DNA of 64,000 nt from Dechloromonas sp. H13 (GTDB taxonomy: Bacteria; Pseudomonadota; Gammaproteobacteria; Burkholderiales; Rhodocyclaceae): positions 416,001 through 480,000 of the forward strand of contig NZ_SSXX01000002.1 of NCBI RefSeq assembly GCF_009469615.1, read 5' to 3'. This document shows positions 8,942 through 17,078 of this stretch, in pieces. Numbering within the stretch: the stretch's first letter is position 1; each line of letters opens with the position of its first letter. The translations under genes were made by a program, and so were the position numbers. The notes beneath the pieces were generated by a model. The model had not been told where the DNA came from and ran no database searches. It saw nothing but the letters and a program-made list of their open reading frames with translations.

Positions 8942-10096
8942 TCAGCGATCGGCGTCCCTGACGTCCGCTGCTGCAGCGCCGGTTTCGTCGTCCGGCACGG
9001 GCGGCAGGTCGGGTAGCGGGGATTCCTGTGGTGCCGCCGGCAGTTCGAGCGGCAGGGTTTCGGGCCGGGCCAGGCCTCCCTCGATCTGTCCGGCGATGTG
9101 ATCGACCGCTGCCATGACGCTGCTGGCGGGGTCTTCCGTCAGCGTGCGCCACTGCTCGTCGAGCGCCGCCGCCAGGTTCTCGCGGAGCTGCGCTTCCAGC
9201 GCCGGCCGCTCGCTTTCGTGCGCCAGCGCGCCGAAGCCGGCGGCACCCAGTGAAATCACCATGCCGGCAACGCCGCCGACCGCTGCCGCGGCAGCGCTGG
9301 CGCCGCCGCTGACGGCGAGCCTGGACATCATTTTTTCGCTGGCCTGTTCGGCCGCCGGCGAGATGCGGGCGCCCGACGGACCGGTGCCGGCCTCGCCGGC
9401 CGCCTTGCGGATCCGGGCGTTCAGTGCCGCGTAGGCCGGCAGCCGGGCGAGCGGATCGGCATCGACGAGTTCACGCAGCGAAGCGCCCGGCGCGCCCGGC
9501 GATGGCGGCGCGATTGCCGGAATGTCGGCGAGCCGGCGGTCGAACTGGTCGCGCGGCACACCGTGGCGGCGCGGGATGGCCTGCAACTGCTCGCCGAGCA
9601 GGCGCACGTAGAGGGTCGTCGTCCGGTCCCTGACCGCCGCAGGATCTATCTCCCGGGCGACCGGCGCCAAGACGCGCCCGTCGTATTGTTCCTGCAGGTA
9701 GGCGGCCAGTCGTCGCACGGCGGGGTCGTTGCCCTCGCCGTCGTTGAGCTTGTACCAGGCGACCCGGATCGCCAGCCATTGCCGGGTCCAGTAGCCGGTG
9801 AGCCAGGGAATGAAGTCCGACTCGGTGCGCTGGTGAACGAGTTCCCGCCAGCGCGCCATGAAGCCGTGCGCGTAATTGCGTGCCGGTTCACGCGCCGCCT
9901 GCGACGCGGCGACGATGTCGCCGTCGACCTGCAGCCAGGTATCGTCGGCGACCTGCACCGGCGGCGGTCCGGGCGCCCGCTCCGGCGTGGCGCAGCCGGC
10001 CGTCGCCAGCAACAGGGCGATGCCGAGGGCGCGCAGGATCGAGGCCGTGCGCCCGCCAGCCGGGTTCGCCGGCACCCGCTTGCCAGCCATGTTCAT
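8942..10096 (-). CDS. Predicted lipoprotein of unknown function
   Basis: 384 residues from the ATG at 10096, chosen because a signal peptide with the lipobox ATAGC follows directly; another ATG lies six bases on. The mature protein has a Trp-rich helical region (about 60-200), then a Gly/Ala-rich hydrophobic stretch (about 290-325) that may insert in a membrane, and a Pro/Glu-rich acidic tail. No known family recognised. It is transcribed divergently from the next gene. Confidence 0.65.
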   Translation of the reverse strand: MNMAGKRVPANPAGGRTASILRALGIALLLATAGCATPERAPGPPPVQVADDTWLQVDGDIVAASQAAREPARNYAHGFMARWRELVHQRTESDFIPWLTGYWTRQWLAIRVAWYKLNDGEGNDPAVRRLAAYLQEQYDGRVLAPVAREIDPAAVRDRTTTLYVRLLGEQLQAIPRRHGVPRDQFDRRLADIPAIAPPSPGAPGASLRELVDADPLARLPAYAALNARIRKAAGEAGTGPSGARISPAAEQASEKMMSRLAVSGGASAAAAAVGGVAGMVISLGAAGFGALAHESERPALEAQLRENLAAALDEQWRTLTEDPASSVMAAVDHIAGQIEGGLARPETLPLELPAAPQESPLPDLPPVPDDETGAAAADVRDADR

Positions 10097-10299
10097 TCTT
10101 CCATCCTGGTCATCATCTGACCGCCATCGTCGAATGCGGGCGGGGATGCCCGATGCGTCATTATTCATCTTTGCCGGTCGCGGCGACAGCACTGCCGGCG
10201 GGCGATGCGATAAACTGCATCCCGGCCGTGCCGATGACAACCGGCTAGCGTGGCGGGGCGGCGATAGCGGATGACCAACAGACGAAACAAGGAAACGTG

Positions 10300-11136
10300 A
10301 TGATCATGACCATCAGGAAAAATACGGGGGCGGCTGCCGTGCGCGGTTTGGGTGTTTGTCTCGTGGCCGGCGCGGCGACGCTGTTCGCCGGCTGCCAGGC
10401 CTACGACGCCGCGCTGGGCAGCGGCACCAGCGTGACGGCGACCGACAGCGCGCGCCTGACGAAAAGCGGGTTTCTGAGCGACTACGCGCGGCTCAAGGCC
10501 AATCCGGCAGCGGGCGGCATCGAGTGCTGGCGCGACGCGCGCCTCGACGCCAAAAAATTCGACAAGGCGATGATCTCGCGCATCGTCGTCTCGCTCGTGC
10601 CGCCGAAGAGCGGCGAAGCCGGCGAGCAGCCGATGATCGATCCGAACGATCTCAAGACGCTGACCGACTACTTCCACGATTCGCTGACCAAAGCCCTCAA
10701 GCCGCAGATGCCGGTCGTCGACAAGGCGGGGCCAGGGGTCGTCGTGATCCGCATCGCGCTGACCAATCTGGTGCCGACCAAGGTGGCCGACAGCCTGACC
10801 GGGACCCTCGTTCCGTACGCCTTCATCGCCGAAGCGGGGTCCGGCGTGGCCACCGGCCGTCCGGCGGGGTCGACCCCTTACCTGGGCGAAACCGCGATGG
10901 AGATGCAATTCCGCGACGGTGCGAACGGCGCGATTCTCGCCGAATGTCGCGATACCCAGATCGGCCGCAAGTACGCCGCCGATGTCGATGCCGGCGCGGT
11001 CGGCACGGCGCAGACCTGGGCCAGCGGCTACATGAACTCGTTCCAGGCGTGGTCGTATGCCAAGAACGCCTTCGACAAGTGGTCGATGCTGGTCGCCAAA
11101 CGCTTCGCCGAACTGCGCGGGGTCGCGGTCAACTAG
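10300..11136 (+). CDS. DUF3313-type lipoprotein
   Basis: About 278 residues. A signal peptide ends in the lipobox FAGC. The body matches the pattern of DUF3313 lipoproteins: an L-x-x-SGFL-x-DY-x-x-L opening, a central TDYFHDSL helix and a conserved domain predicted to resemble outer-membrane lipoproteins. AAGGAAAC precedes a cluster of possible starts (GTG 10297, ATG 10300, ATG 10306). Function unknown, probably in the envelope. Confidence 0.75.
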   Translation: MIMTIRKNTGAAAVRGLGVCLVAGAATLFAGCQAYDAALGSGTSVTATDSARLTKSGFLSDYARLKANPAAGGIECWRDARLDAKKFDKAMISRIVVSLVPPKSGEAGEQPMIDPNDLKTLTDYFHDSLTKALKPQMPVVDKAGPGVVVIRIALTNLVPTKVADSLTGTLVPYAFIAEAGSGVATGRPAGSTPYLGETAMEMQFRDGANGAILAECRDTQIGRKYAADVDAGAVGTAQTWASGYMNSFQAWSYAKNAFDKWSMLVAKRFAELRGVAVN

Positions 11137-11154
11137 GGCTGTTCGCCGACCATT

Positions 11155-11176
11155 CCCCGGCCGGGTGCGGCCGGGG
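11155..11176 (+). terminator. Hairpin after the DUF3313 gene, possible terminator
   Basis: A 9-bp perfect stem (CCCCGGCCG / CGGCCGGGG) with a GGTG loop lies 18 bp after the stop codon. No U-run follows, so intrinsic termination is uncertain. Confidence 0.45.
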
Positions 11177-11242
11177 GCGTTCCGGGGGTGAGCGCGCCTG
11201 AGCGGGCGGCGGGGCCGTTGTCGGGCCAGCCGCGAAACGCCC

Positions 11243-11258
11243 TGTCGTAAACACGACA
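11243..11258 (+). promoter_or_regulatory. NifA upstream activator site of the SIR2-like operon
   Basis: Reads TGTCGTAAACACGACA, a perfect TGT-N10-ACA with the CG flanks shared by other sites in the window. It is about 85 bp upstream of the expected start site. Confidence 0.8.
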
Positions 11259-11308
11259 ATCGCGCGGCGCTGCGTCCGGAAAGGCGCGCCGCTGCGTCCT
11301 TCGGCGCC

Positions 11309-11324
11309 GGGCGTGGAATTTGCT
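11309..11324 (+). promoter_or_regulatory. Sigma-54 (-24/-12) promoter of the SIR2-like operon
   Basis: Reads GGGCGTGGAATTTGCT, with the invariant GG-N10-GC spacing and a perfect TTGCT -12 element. The -24 element deviates at three positions from TGGCAC. Together with the activator site 50 bp upstream this indicates NifA control. Confidence 0.72.
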
Positions 11325-11358
11325 GTGGAGGGGGGAGACCCACTTCAGAGCAAAAGAC

Positions 11359-12195
11359 ATGACCCCAGAACTTCGCGCAAAACTGCTGGCCGGCCTCAAG
11401 GACGGCAGCATCGTTCCCTATCTCGGCCCGGGCGTGCTGGCCGACGTCAAGAATGTCGCGACCGGCGCGCCGATTCCCGCCGACAGCGATTCGCTGATCT
11501 ACGCGATGAACGACGGCAAGCCGATGGCGCCCAAGCTGATGTACGAATTTCCGCGCGCGGCGATGAACGTCGAATTGAAGCGCGGGCGGACGACGGTGAC
11601 CAAGTTCCTGACCCGCGTCTACGGCGAGACGCAATGGACGCGTGCTGCGGTCCACGACTGGCTGAAGGCGATTTCGCCGCATTACGTCATCGACATCAAC
11701 CGCGACACGCAGCTGCAGGATTCCTACGCCGACCTGCCGCACAACCTGATCGTCGGCATCGCCCGCATCGGCGGCACCGATTTCCGCTACAAGCTGTATT
11801 TCTGGGACGGCGCCGCCTACCGGAAGACCGAGGTGATCAACCCGGCGCTGCCTATCCTGTTCAAGCCGATGGGCACGCCGAAGCCGGAGGCCGTCTATAT
11901 CGCCTCCGATGCCGACTACGTCGATTTCATCACCGAGCTGATGGGCGGCTTCTCGATCCCGCCGGAAATCAAGGAATTGCGCAAGGGCAAGCAGTACCTG
12001 CTGCTGGGCATGCGCCTGAACCGCGACACCGAGCGCATGGTCATGGCCGACATGATCTACAGCGCCGCCGAGCCGGCCGGCTGGGTGTTCATCAGCGAGC
12101 CGACGGAAAAGGAAAGGCGCTACTGCAGGAAGATCGGCCTCGAGATCATCGACGCCGACATTTTCGAATTCATCGGTGCCGCGCAGCCGGCCTGA
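11359..12195 (+). CDS. SIR2-like (SIR2_2-type) NAD-binding domain protein
   Basis: 278 residues from the ATG at 11359. The N-terminal GSIVPYLGPGV resembles the NAD-binding loop of SIR2-like proteins. A central SPHYVIDINRDT segment and the later PEAVYIASDADYVDF and QYLLLGMRLNRD segments match the order of motifs in SIR2_2 domains. Such domains bind or hydrolyse NAD+. Canonical sirtuin zinc cysteines are absent, so deacetylase activity is doubtful. It is first in a four-gene operon behind a NifA-type promoter and close to draG, so a role in NAD-linked control or protection of nitrogenase is possible (inference). Confidence 0.75.
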   Translation: MTPELRAKLLAGLKDGSIVPYLGPGVLADVKNVATGAPIPADSDSLIYAMNDGKPMAPKLMYEFPRAAMNVELKRGRTTVTKFLTRVYGETQWTRAAVHDWLKAISPHYVIDINRDTQLQDSYADLPHNLIVGIARIGGTDFRYKLYFWDGAAYRKTEVINPALPILFKPMGTPKPEAVYIASDADYVDFITELMGGFSIPPEIKELRKGKQYLLLGMRLNRDTERMVMADMIYSAAEPAGWVFISEPTEKERRYCRKIGLEIIDADIFEFIGAAQPA

Positions 12196-12223
12196 ACCAG
12201 TTCATAAAACGGGAGGAAAAACC

Positions 12224-12781
12224 ATGTTGTTGAATCGCTACGAACCCTATTTCTTTAACTCGAATTTCCGCGAAGCGGCCAGCGAGGCCGGCTGGGAAGG
12301 CTATCGCGGCGAACTGGTGGTCATTGAGGGGGAAGTCGCCGATGACCAGGGCCGCCGCAAGCCGCCCCATGCGCTGTTCAAGCAGGCCACCGTGCTCGCC
12401 CAGGGCGACGAGCTCAAGCTCATCTCCGGTTCGCTGGAGGAGTTGCAGCACTGGCCGCACTTCATGGAAAAGTTCGGGGCCGACTTCACGCCGGCCACCA
12501 TCGCCGTCATGTTCACGGTCAACATTCCCAAGCCCTTCGTGTCGACCATCAACGGCGCCACCGTCGTCTTCATCCCGCTGACCGAAGGCCTGTGCTGGAA
12601 TGAGCTGATCGACCTGGCGGCGCTGGAAAAGGGCGATTTCAAGGGGCAGGGGGCCGCCGACAAGATCGTCACCGTCTTCAACGCCTTGAAGGGCAACAAG
12701 TACAAATATCCGGAAGTGTCGGTCGAGGAAGCGCTGAAGACCACCAACAACGCCAAGCGCGAAGTGCACGGCGCGGTCTGA
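12224..12781 (+). CDS. Conserved protein of unknown function in the SIR2-like operon
   Basis: 185 residues from the ATG at 12224, which has GGGAGG nine bases upstream. It is soluble, with one cysteine and several aromatic residues, and ends in a Lys/Glu-rich helix. I recognise no family or catalytic motif. It lies 28 bp after the SIR2-like gene, and its TGA overlaps the ATG of the hemerythrin gene (TGATG), so it is translationally coupled to it. Context points to a role tied to nitrogen fixation. Confidence 0.75.
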   Translation: MLLNRYEPYFFNSNFREAASEAGWEGYRGELVVIEGEVADDQGRRKPPHALFKQATVLAQGDELKLISGSLEELQHWPHFMEKFGADFTPATIAVMFTVNIPKPFVSTINGATVVFIPLTEGLCWNELIDLAALEKGDFKGQGAADKIVTVFNALKGNKYKYPEVSVEEALKTTNNAKREVHGAV

Positions 12782-13155
12782 TGCCCTGGGGCGAACGTTA
12801 TGCGCTCGGAGTGGCCGAGATGGACGCCACCCACCGGGAATTCGTCGAACTGGCCGATGCCCTGCTGCTGGCCGGCGACGACGAGTTCCCGGCCCTCTTC
12901 GCGCAGCTGGCCGAGCATACCCGCCGGCATTTCGAGGACGAGGGCAGGCTGATGAAAAGCTGCCGCTTTCCGGCGATCGGCGAACACCACAGCGAGCACC
13001 TGCGGGTGCTCGGCGAGCTGGCCCATTTCGGGCGCGGCGTCGCCGCCGGCCGCCTAGGCCTGGCGCGCAAGTACGTCATGGGCCTGCCAGACTGGTTCGC
13101 GACCCATCTCGCGACCATGGATGCGGCGCTCGCCGGCTGCCTGAAGCGCGGCTGA
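12781..13155 (+). CDS. Hemerythrin-like O2-binding protein
   Basis: 124 residues, a single bacteriohemerythrin domain. Likely di-iron ligands are visible in order: H18 (DATHREF), the H-x3-HF-x2-E motif at 46-54, the HH-x2-H group at 69-73, and H-x4-D near 109-114. Such proteins bind O2 or sense redox state. In this NifA-controlled operon it could buffer or sense O2 near nitrogenase. Confidence 0.88.
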   Translation: MPWGERYALGVAEMDATHREFVELADALLLAGDDEFPALFAQLAEHTRRHFEDEGRLMKSCRFPAIGEHHSEHLRVLGELAHFGRGVAAGRLGLARKYVMGLPDWFATHLATMDAALAGCLKRG

Positions 13156-13158
13156 ACG

Positions 13159-13533
13159 ATGCAGCAGCCGCAGCCGCCGAAGTTTCCCGTCTGTCCCAGC
13201 GCCGCCCTGGCCGACGGTCAGCATCGCAAGCTGACGATGGTTTTCGAGGGGCGCAAGGAGGAATGCCTGCTCCTGCGCTTCGACGGCCGGGTCTATGCCT
13301 ACCTCAACCGCTGCGTCCATATGCCGCCCCGGCTCGACTGCGAGGAGGCACGGATTTTCGACGCGACGGGGCGCCATTTGCGCTGCTCGATGCACGGCAT
13401 CGTCTACCAGCCGCAGACTGGCGCCTCGCTCAGCGCCATGTGCGAGGGCGAGCGCCTGCGCAGCGTCGGTGCCTATGAGGAGGAAGGGGAGGTCGGCATC
13501 GCCGACTTCCGGGTTGCCGCTGCCGGCAATTAG
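13159..13533 (+). CDS. Rieske [2Fe-2S] protein
   Basis: 124 residues, soluble. The Rieske ligands C52-x-H54 and C76-x2-H79 are clear (RCVH and CSMH), separated by 21 residues. Small Rieske ferredoxins of this kind pass electrons within oxygenase or nitrogenase-associated systems. It is the last gene of the SIR2-like operon and converges on draG with only 6 bp between the stop codons. Confidence 0.9.
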   Translation: MQQPQPPKFPVCPSAALADGQHRKLTMVFEGRKEECLLLRFDGRVYAYLNRCVHMPPRLDCEEARIFDATGRHLRCSMHGIVYQPQTGASLSAMCEGERLRSVGAYEEEGEVGIADFRVAAAGN

Positions 13534-13539
13534 ATCGGC

Positions 13540-14493
13540 TCAGCCCCCGGCCAGTTGCAGCAGGGCGGCGGCCTGCCGTTCGCAGGCCTGGTGCGTTGCC
13601 GGGTCGAGGGCGCGCAGCCAGCGCCGCGGGATGGCGTCGAGGCCGTAGCGGGCGCCGGCCAGCATGCCGGCGATGGCGCCGGTGGTGTCGGCGTCGCCGC
13701 CGCGGTTGACGACGTCGACCAGGCAGTCCTCGAACGAGGCGTTGGCGAAGAAGGCCTGGAACACCGCCTGGATGGTTTCGACGACATAGCCGCTCGGGTT
13801 GTCGCGACGCTTCCGGTCGTAGGCGAAAACCGGGTGACGGCGGACCAGTTCGGCGGCCCGCTCGCGCTGCACGGCGTCGGCGTCGCGGCCGGCGAGGAAG
13901 TCGGTCACCATGAAGACCAGCGTCTCGCAGGCGGCGTCCGAGAGCGCGTTGTGGTGGGTGACGTGGGCCTGGGCGCGGCTGGCAAAAACGGCCGTTTCAG
14001 GCGGTCGACCGTAGCAGGCGAGCGCCACGGGCAGGACGCGCATCGCCGCGCCGTTGCCGGCATCGTGCTCGGAAGCGGGTGCTTCCGGGTTGCCGGTCTT
14101 GCGGAACTGGATCAGGTTGCGGCGCACGGTGTTGCCGATGTCGACCGGCTTGCCGCGCATCCAGGCATCGAAGGCCTCGGCGGCAGCCGTCGCGTCAACG
14201 CAACCTTTGGCGAGGATGGATTCACCGAGCGCCAGCGACATCGTCGTGTCGTCGGTGACCTGGCCGGCCTTCAGGCGGAGCCAGCCACCACCGCTGATCT
14301 CGCGGTGCGAGCCGTGCTGGTGGCGGATCTCGCCGGGGGTCAGGAATTCGACGGTGGCGCCGAGGGCGTCGCCGATGGCGAGGCCGAGGTAGGCGGCGGT
14401 ACCTTTGGCCAAGTGTGGCAACTCCCACGGCGGCGGGCTGGCCCGGCGGCGGATCGGGGCATTGCGGGCGATCAGTTCTCCGGTCCAAAACAT
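13540..14493 (-). CDS. draG: Dinitrogenase reductase-activating ADP-ribosylglycohydrolase
   Basis: 317 residues from the ATG at 14493. DraG removes ADP-ribose from NifH and restores activity. The dinuclear Mn site motifs are visible as TDDTTMSLALGE near the start and GGDADTTGAIAG near the end. It overlaps nifQ by 22 bp and is the last gene of the nifB operon. A degenerate copy of a dispersed repeat of about 30 bp lies inside the gene at 13981-14013. Confidence 0.94.
   Translation of the reverse strand: MFWTGELIARNAPIRRRASPPPWELPHLAKGTAAYLGLAIGDALGATVEFLTPGEIRHQHGSHREISGGGWLRLKAGQVTDDTTMSLALGESILAKGCVDATAAAEAFDAWMRGKPVDIGNTVRRNLIQFRKTGNPEAPASEHDAGNGAAMRVLPVALACYGRPPETAVFASRAQAHVTHHNALSDAACETLVFMVTDFLAGRDADAVQRERAAELVRRHPVFAYDRKRRDNPSGYVVETIQAVFQAFFANASFEDCLVDVVNRGGDADTTGAIAGMLAGARYGLDAIPRRWLRALDPATHQACERQAAALLQLAGG
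13981..14013 (-). repeat. Copy of a dispersed repeat inside draG
   Basis: On the minus strand the segment begins TACGGTCGACCGCC and continues GAAACGGCCGTTTTTGCC. By eye it matches 26 of 33 positions of the palindrome core at 48270 without gaps. It is translated as part of DraG. Confidence 0.5.
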
Positions 14494-15044
14494 TTCGCGT
14501 AATCCTTGCATTCGCCGCAGGAGGGGGCCGGGCAGACGTAGATGCCCTCGCGCGAGCAGAACTGGCGATAGAGGAATTTCTTCCACTTCATGTCGCCGGT
14601 GTTGGCACGGGCGAGTTCGGGAAAATTCAGCAGCATCAGCCGGCTCAGTTCGTCGCGGCAGCTCAGGCCGAGATCCTGCCACAGATGGTCGCGGCCGGCG
14701 CAGGCGGTGGCGACGATGTCGGCGATCCACAGTTCGGAGTGGCGCGCGCCGGCGCGGTGGTCGAGCAGCAGTTTCTGCAGGTCGCTCCATTCCGGGATCG
14801 CTTCGGGCTGGTGGAATGTTGCGGGTGCTTCGAAACCGGGGAAGTAGTCGGCGACGAGCTGCCGGTAGCAGTCCTCGGCGAGGCCGAGGCGGGCCGGCAG
14901 GCAGCCGCTGTCGGCAGCCTGGCCGGCCAGCATGCTGGCCAGCAGGGAACGGTTCGGATCGCCGGCGGCCGCCGCCGCGGCCGGCGTCGCCAGCAACTCG
15001 GCGAGCACCAGCGCGCGGTAGGGCAGGCGATCCGGACCGTTCAT
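14472..15044 (-). CDS. nifQ: NifQ, molybdenum donor for FeMo-co synthesis
   Basis: 190 residues. The C-terminal C-x4-C-x2-C-x5-C motif (CPAPSCGECKDYAKC) is the signature of NifQ, an Fe-S protein that carries Mo and delivers it to the NifEN/NifH complex. Length is typical (about 170-200). It lies 7 bp after the FeSII gene and overlaps draG. Confidence 0.95.
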   Translation of the reverse strand: MNGPDRLPYRALVLAELLATPAAAAAAGDPNRSLLASMLAGQAADSGCLPARLGLAEDCYRQLVADYFPGFEAPATFHQPEAIPEWSDLQKLLLDHRAGARHSELWIADIVATACAGRDHLWQDLGLSCRDELSRLMLLNFPELARANTGDMKWKKFLYRQFCSREGIYVCPAPSCGECKDYAKCFGPEN

Positions 15045-15051
15045 GGCGTCG

Positions 15052-15414
15052 TCACTTGCTGGGGTACTCGACCAGGATGTCCTCGTCGCGGATGATCATC
15101 TGGCAGGCGAGGCGCCACTGGGTCGGCGGGATGTCGTCGACGTACATCTGCTCGATCTGCGCCTTGGTGATGTGGCCGAGTTCGGTCAGCGCGGCGACTT
15201 CACGGACATTGAGCGGGCCACCCATCGGGGCGCGCTTGCCGTCGACCGACGAGACCTTGACCAGACAGGTGCCGCAGTTGCCTTCCTGGCAGCCGAAGTC
15301 GATCGGGATGTGGTGTTCCTTGGCCAGCGCGAGGATGGTCTGGGTGTGGCTGCCGGCGACGGCGTAGACCGTCTTGTCCTTGTGCATGGGACTGCTGAAG
15401 GTGATGAGGGCCAT
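15052..15414 (-). CDS. FeSII (Shethna protein II)-like [2Fe-2S] ferredoxin
   Basis: 120 residues. Cluster ligands C42-x4-C47-x2-C50 and C104 (RLACQM) follow the plant-type pattern, and the protein aligns along its length with Azotobacter FeSII: an ITFSSP opening, an insert after the first cysteines, and the ending RLACQ-x-I-x-x-DEDILVE. FeSII binds and protects nitrogenase under O2 stress by forming an inactive, stable complex. It is cotranscribed with nifB and nifQ, so it should be made together with nitrogenase. Confidence 0.9.
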   Translation of the reverse strand: MALITFSSPMHKDKTVYAVAGSHTQTILALAKEHHIPIDFGCQEGNCGTCLVKVSSVDGKRAPMGGPLNVREVAALTELGHITKAQIEQMYVDDIPPTQWRLACQMIIRDEDILVEYPSK

Positions 15415-15502
15415 TGTTTGGTTCTCCTGGTAAGCGGGTTGATTTGGATTTCTCTGTTTTTCGGGTTGGGCGATTGCTTTTAATCTTGTTCGGTAGCGGC
15501 GC

Positions 15503-15790
15503 TCAGGCCGGCTTGACGACGATGTCGCCGGAAAGGATCTGCGCCTGGCAGGCCAGGCGGTGGCCGCGCGGCGCCATGTTGTCCTTGAGCACCTGGTCTT
15601 CGAGAATGCTCGGCGGGGCGAGGTTTTCGCCGCCCGAGACGATCTTGGTCAGGCAGGTGCAGCACTCGCCTTCGCGGCAGCCGTAGGTGATGCCGGCGCC
15701 GACTTTCTCGGAGACTTCGATGAGGCGGGTGCCGGCCGGCACGGTGACCGAGACGCCGATATCCTGAAAGGTGACTTTGGCTTTTGGCAT
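15503..15790 (-). CDS. Nif-associated plant-type [2Fe-2S] ferredoxin
   Basis: 95 residues. The ligands are C38-x4-C43-x2-C46 and C81 (HRLACQ). An extra cysteine lies directly after C43. It is 16 bp from fprA and 88 bp from the FeSII gene in the nifB operon; that 88-bp gap shows no promoter I can defend. Likely an electron carrier to FprA, NifB or nitrogenase (inference). Confidence 0.9.
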   Translation of the reverse strand: MPKAKVTFQDIGVSVTVPAGTRLIEVSEKVGAGITYGCREGECCTCLTKIVSGGENLAPPSILEDQVLKDNMAPRGHRLACQAQILSGDIVVKPA

Positions 15791-15806
15791 TGTTTTCTCC
15801 CTGTAA

Positions 15807-17078
15807 TCAGGCCAGTGCGGCCATGTCTATTTCGCGGTGCTCGACCTTGCCGGTCAGGTGGCGGGCCAGGCTTTCACCGAGGTCGCGGCATTGTTCGAGT
15901 TCGCCGGCGTCGGGCACTAGCTTGATGCGCAGCCCCTCGACCGGGACGCGCATCTTGAGGCCGCGCAGGCGGTCCTCGATCAGGCGCACCGCCTCGCCGC
16001 TCCAGCCGTAGGAGCCGAAGGCGGCGCCCAGCTTGCCCTTGACGTTGACCGTGGTCAGCGACGAGAGCACGTCCCAGATCGGCTTGACCGCATCGGCGTT
16101 GATCGTCGGGCTGCCGAAGGCGAGGCCGTCGGCTTCCTCGATCAGGTCAGTGAAGATGCCCGACTCGCCGCCTTCGAGGTCGTACAGCGAGACGCGCACG
16201 CCGCCGATCGATTCGGCGCCGGCGGCAAGCGCCTCGGCCATGCGCCTGGTGTTGCCGTAGGCCGAGATGTAGAAGACGACCAGCGTCTTCTCGCTGCGCG
16301 CCTCGTTGAACAGGCGCGGTGTCGCCAGCTCGCGGTAGCGGTGCACGTAGTCGCGCGGCTGGTGGCGCAGGATCGGGCCATGCGCCGGGGCGATCAGGTC
16401 GAGGTCGAGCGGTTCGATCAGCGCCACCGCGTCGAGCACGTACTCGCGGAACGGCCGCATGATGTGCGCGTAGTAGTACTCGAACGAAAAGCGGAAGTCG
16501 CCGACCGAATCGTTGAACAGGCGGGCGTCGCAGAAATGGCAGCCGAAGATGTCGCCGGTGAACAGCACGCCGTCCTCGACGAGATAGGTGCACTGCGTAT
16601 CCGGCCAGTGCAGGTAGGGCGTGTGCAGGAAGCGCAGGGTGCGGCCGCCGAGGTCGACCTCGTCGTCGGTGGTGACCGGGATGTACTCGGGTGCCTTCTC
16701 GCCGGTCGGCTTGAGCAGCGCCTTGAGCATCATCTGGGCGCGGCTCGACAGATAGACCTTGGCCTGCGGCGCGCGCTTGAGCAGTTCGGGCAGGGCGCCG
16801 CTGTGATCGGGCTCGAGGTGGTTGAGGACGATGGTGGTGATTTCCTCGTACCTGGCCACCGTTTCGAGGCGGCGGAAGAAATCGTCGGCGAAGTTTTCCT
16901 TCACCGTATCGACGATCGCCACGCCGTTCTCGCCGCGCACGACGTAGGCGTTGTAACTGGTGCCGTTGGCGGTTTTGAGGATGATGTCGAAATTCCGCAG
17001 ATGCGGGTCGAGGGCGCCCACCCAGTGGACGCCCGGTGCGATTTCTACGGCGCCGTCAGTGAGTGCCGCAGCAACCAT
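15807..17078 (-). CDS. fprA: Flavodiiron protein (A-type flavoprotein, FprA family)
   Basis: 423 residues from the ATG at 17078. The N-terminal metallo-beta-lactamase-like domain (about 1-255) shows di-iron ligand motifs HLEPDHSG, GDIFGCHF and PAHGPILR. The C-terminal flavodoxin domain (about 260-423) begins VVFYISAYGNTRRM. Such proteins reduce O2 or NO to water or N2O using electrons from reduced carriers. Inside the nifB operon, beside two ferredoxins, it probably removes O2. The start overlaps the preceding gene by 23 bp. Confidence 0.92.
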   Translation of the reverse strand: MVAAALTDGAVEIAPGVHWVGALDPHLRNFDIILKTANGTSYNAYVVRGENGVAIVDTVKENFADDFFRRLETVARYEEITTIVLNHLEPDHSGALPELLKRAPQAKVYLSSRAQMMLKALLKPTGEKAPEYIPVTTDDEVDLGGRTLRFLHTPYLHWPDTQCTYLVEDGVLFTGDIFGCHFCDARLFNDSVGDFRFSFEYYYAHIMRPFREYVLDAVALIEPLDLDLIAPAHGPILRHQPRDYVHRYRELATPRLFNEARSEKTLVVFYISAYGNTRRMAEALAAGAESIGGVRVSLYDLEGGESGIFTDLIEEADGLAFGSPTINADAVKPIWDVLSSLTTVNVKGKLGAAFGSYGWSGEAVRLIEDRLRGLKMRVPVEGLRIKLVPDAGELEQCRDLGESLARHLTGKVEHREIDMAALA

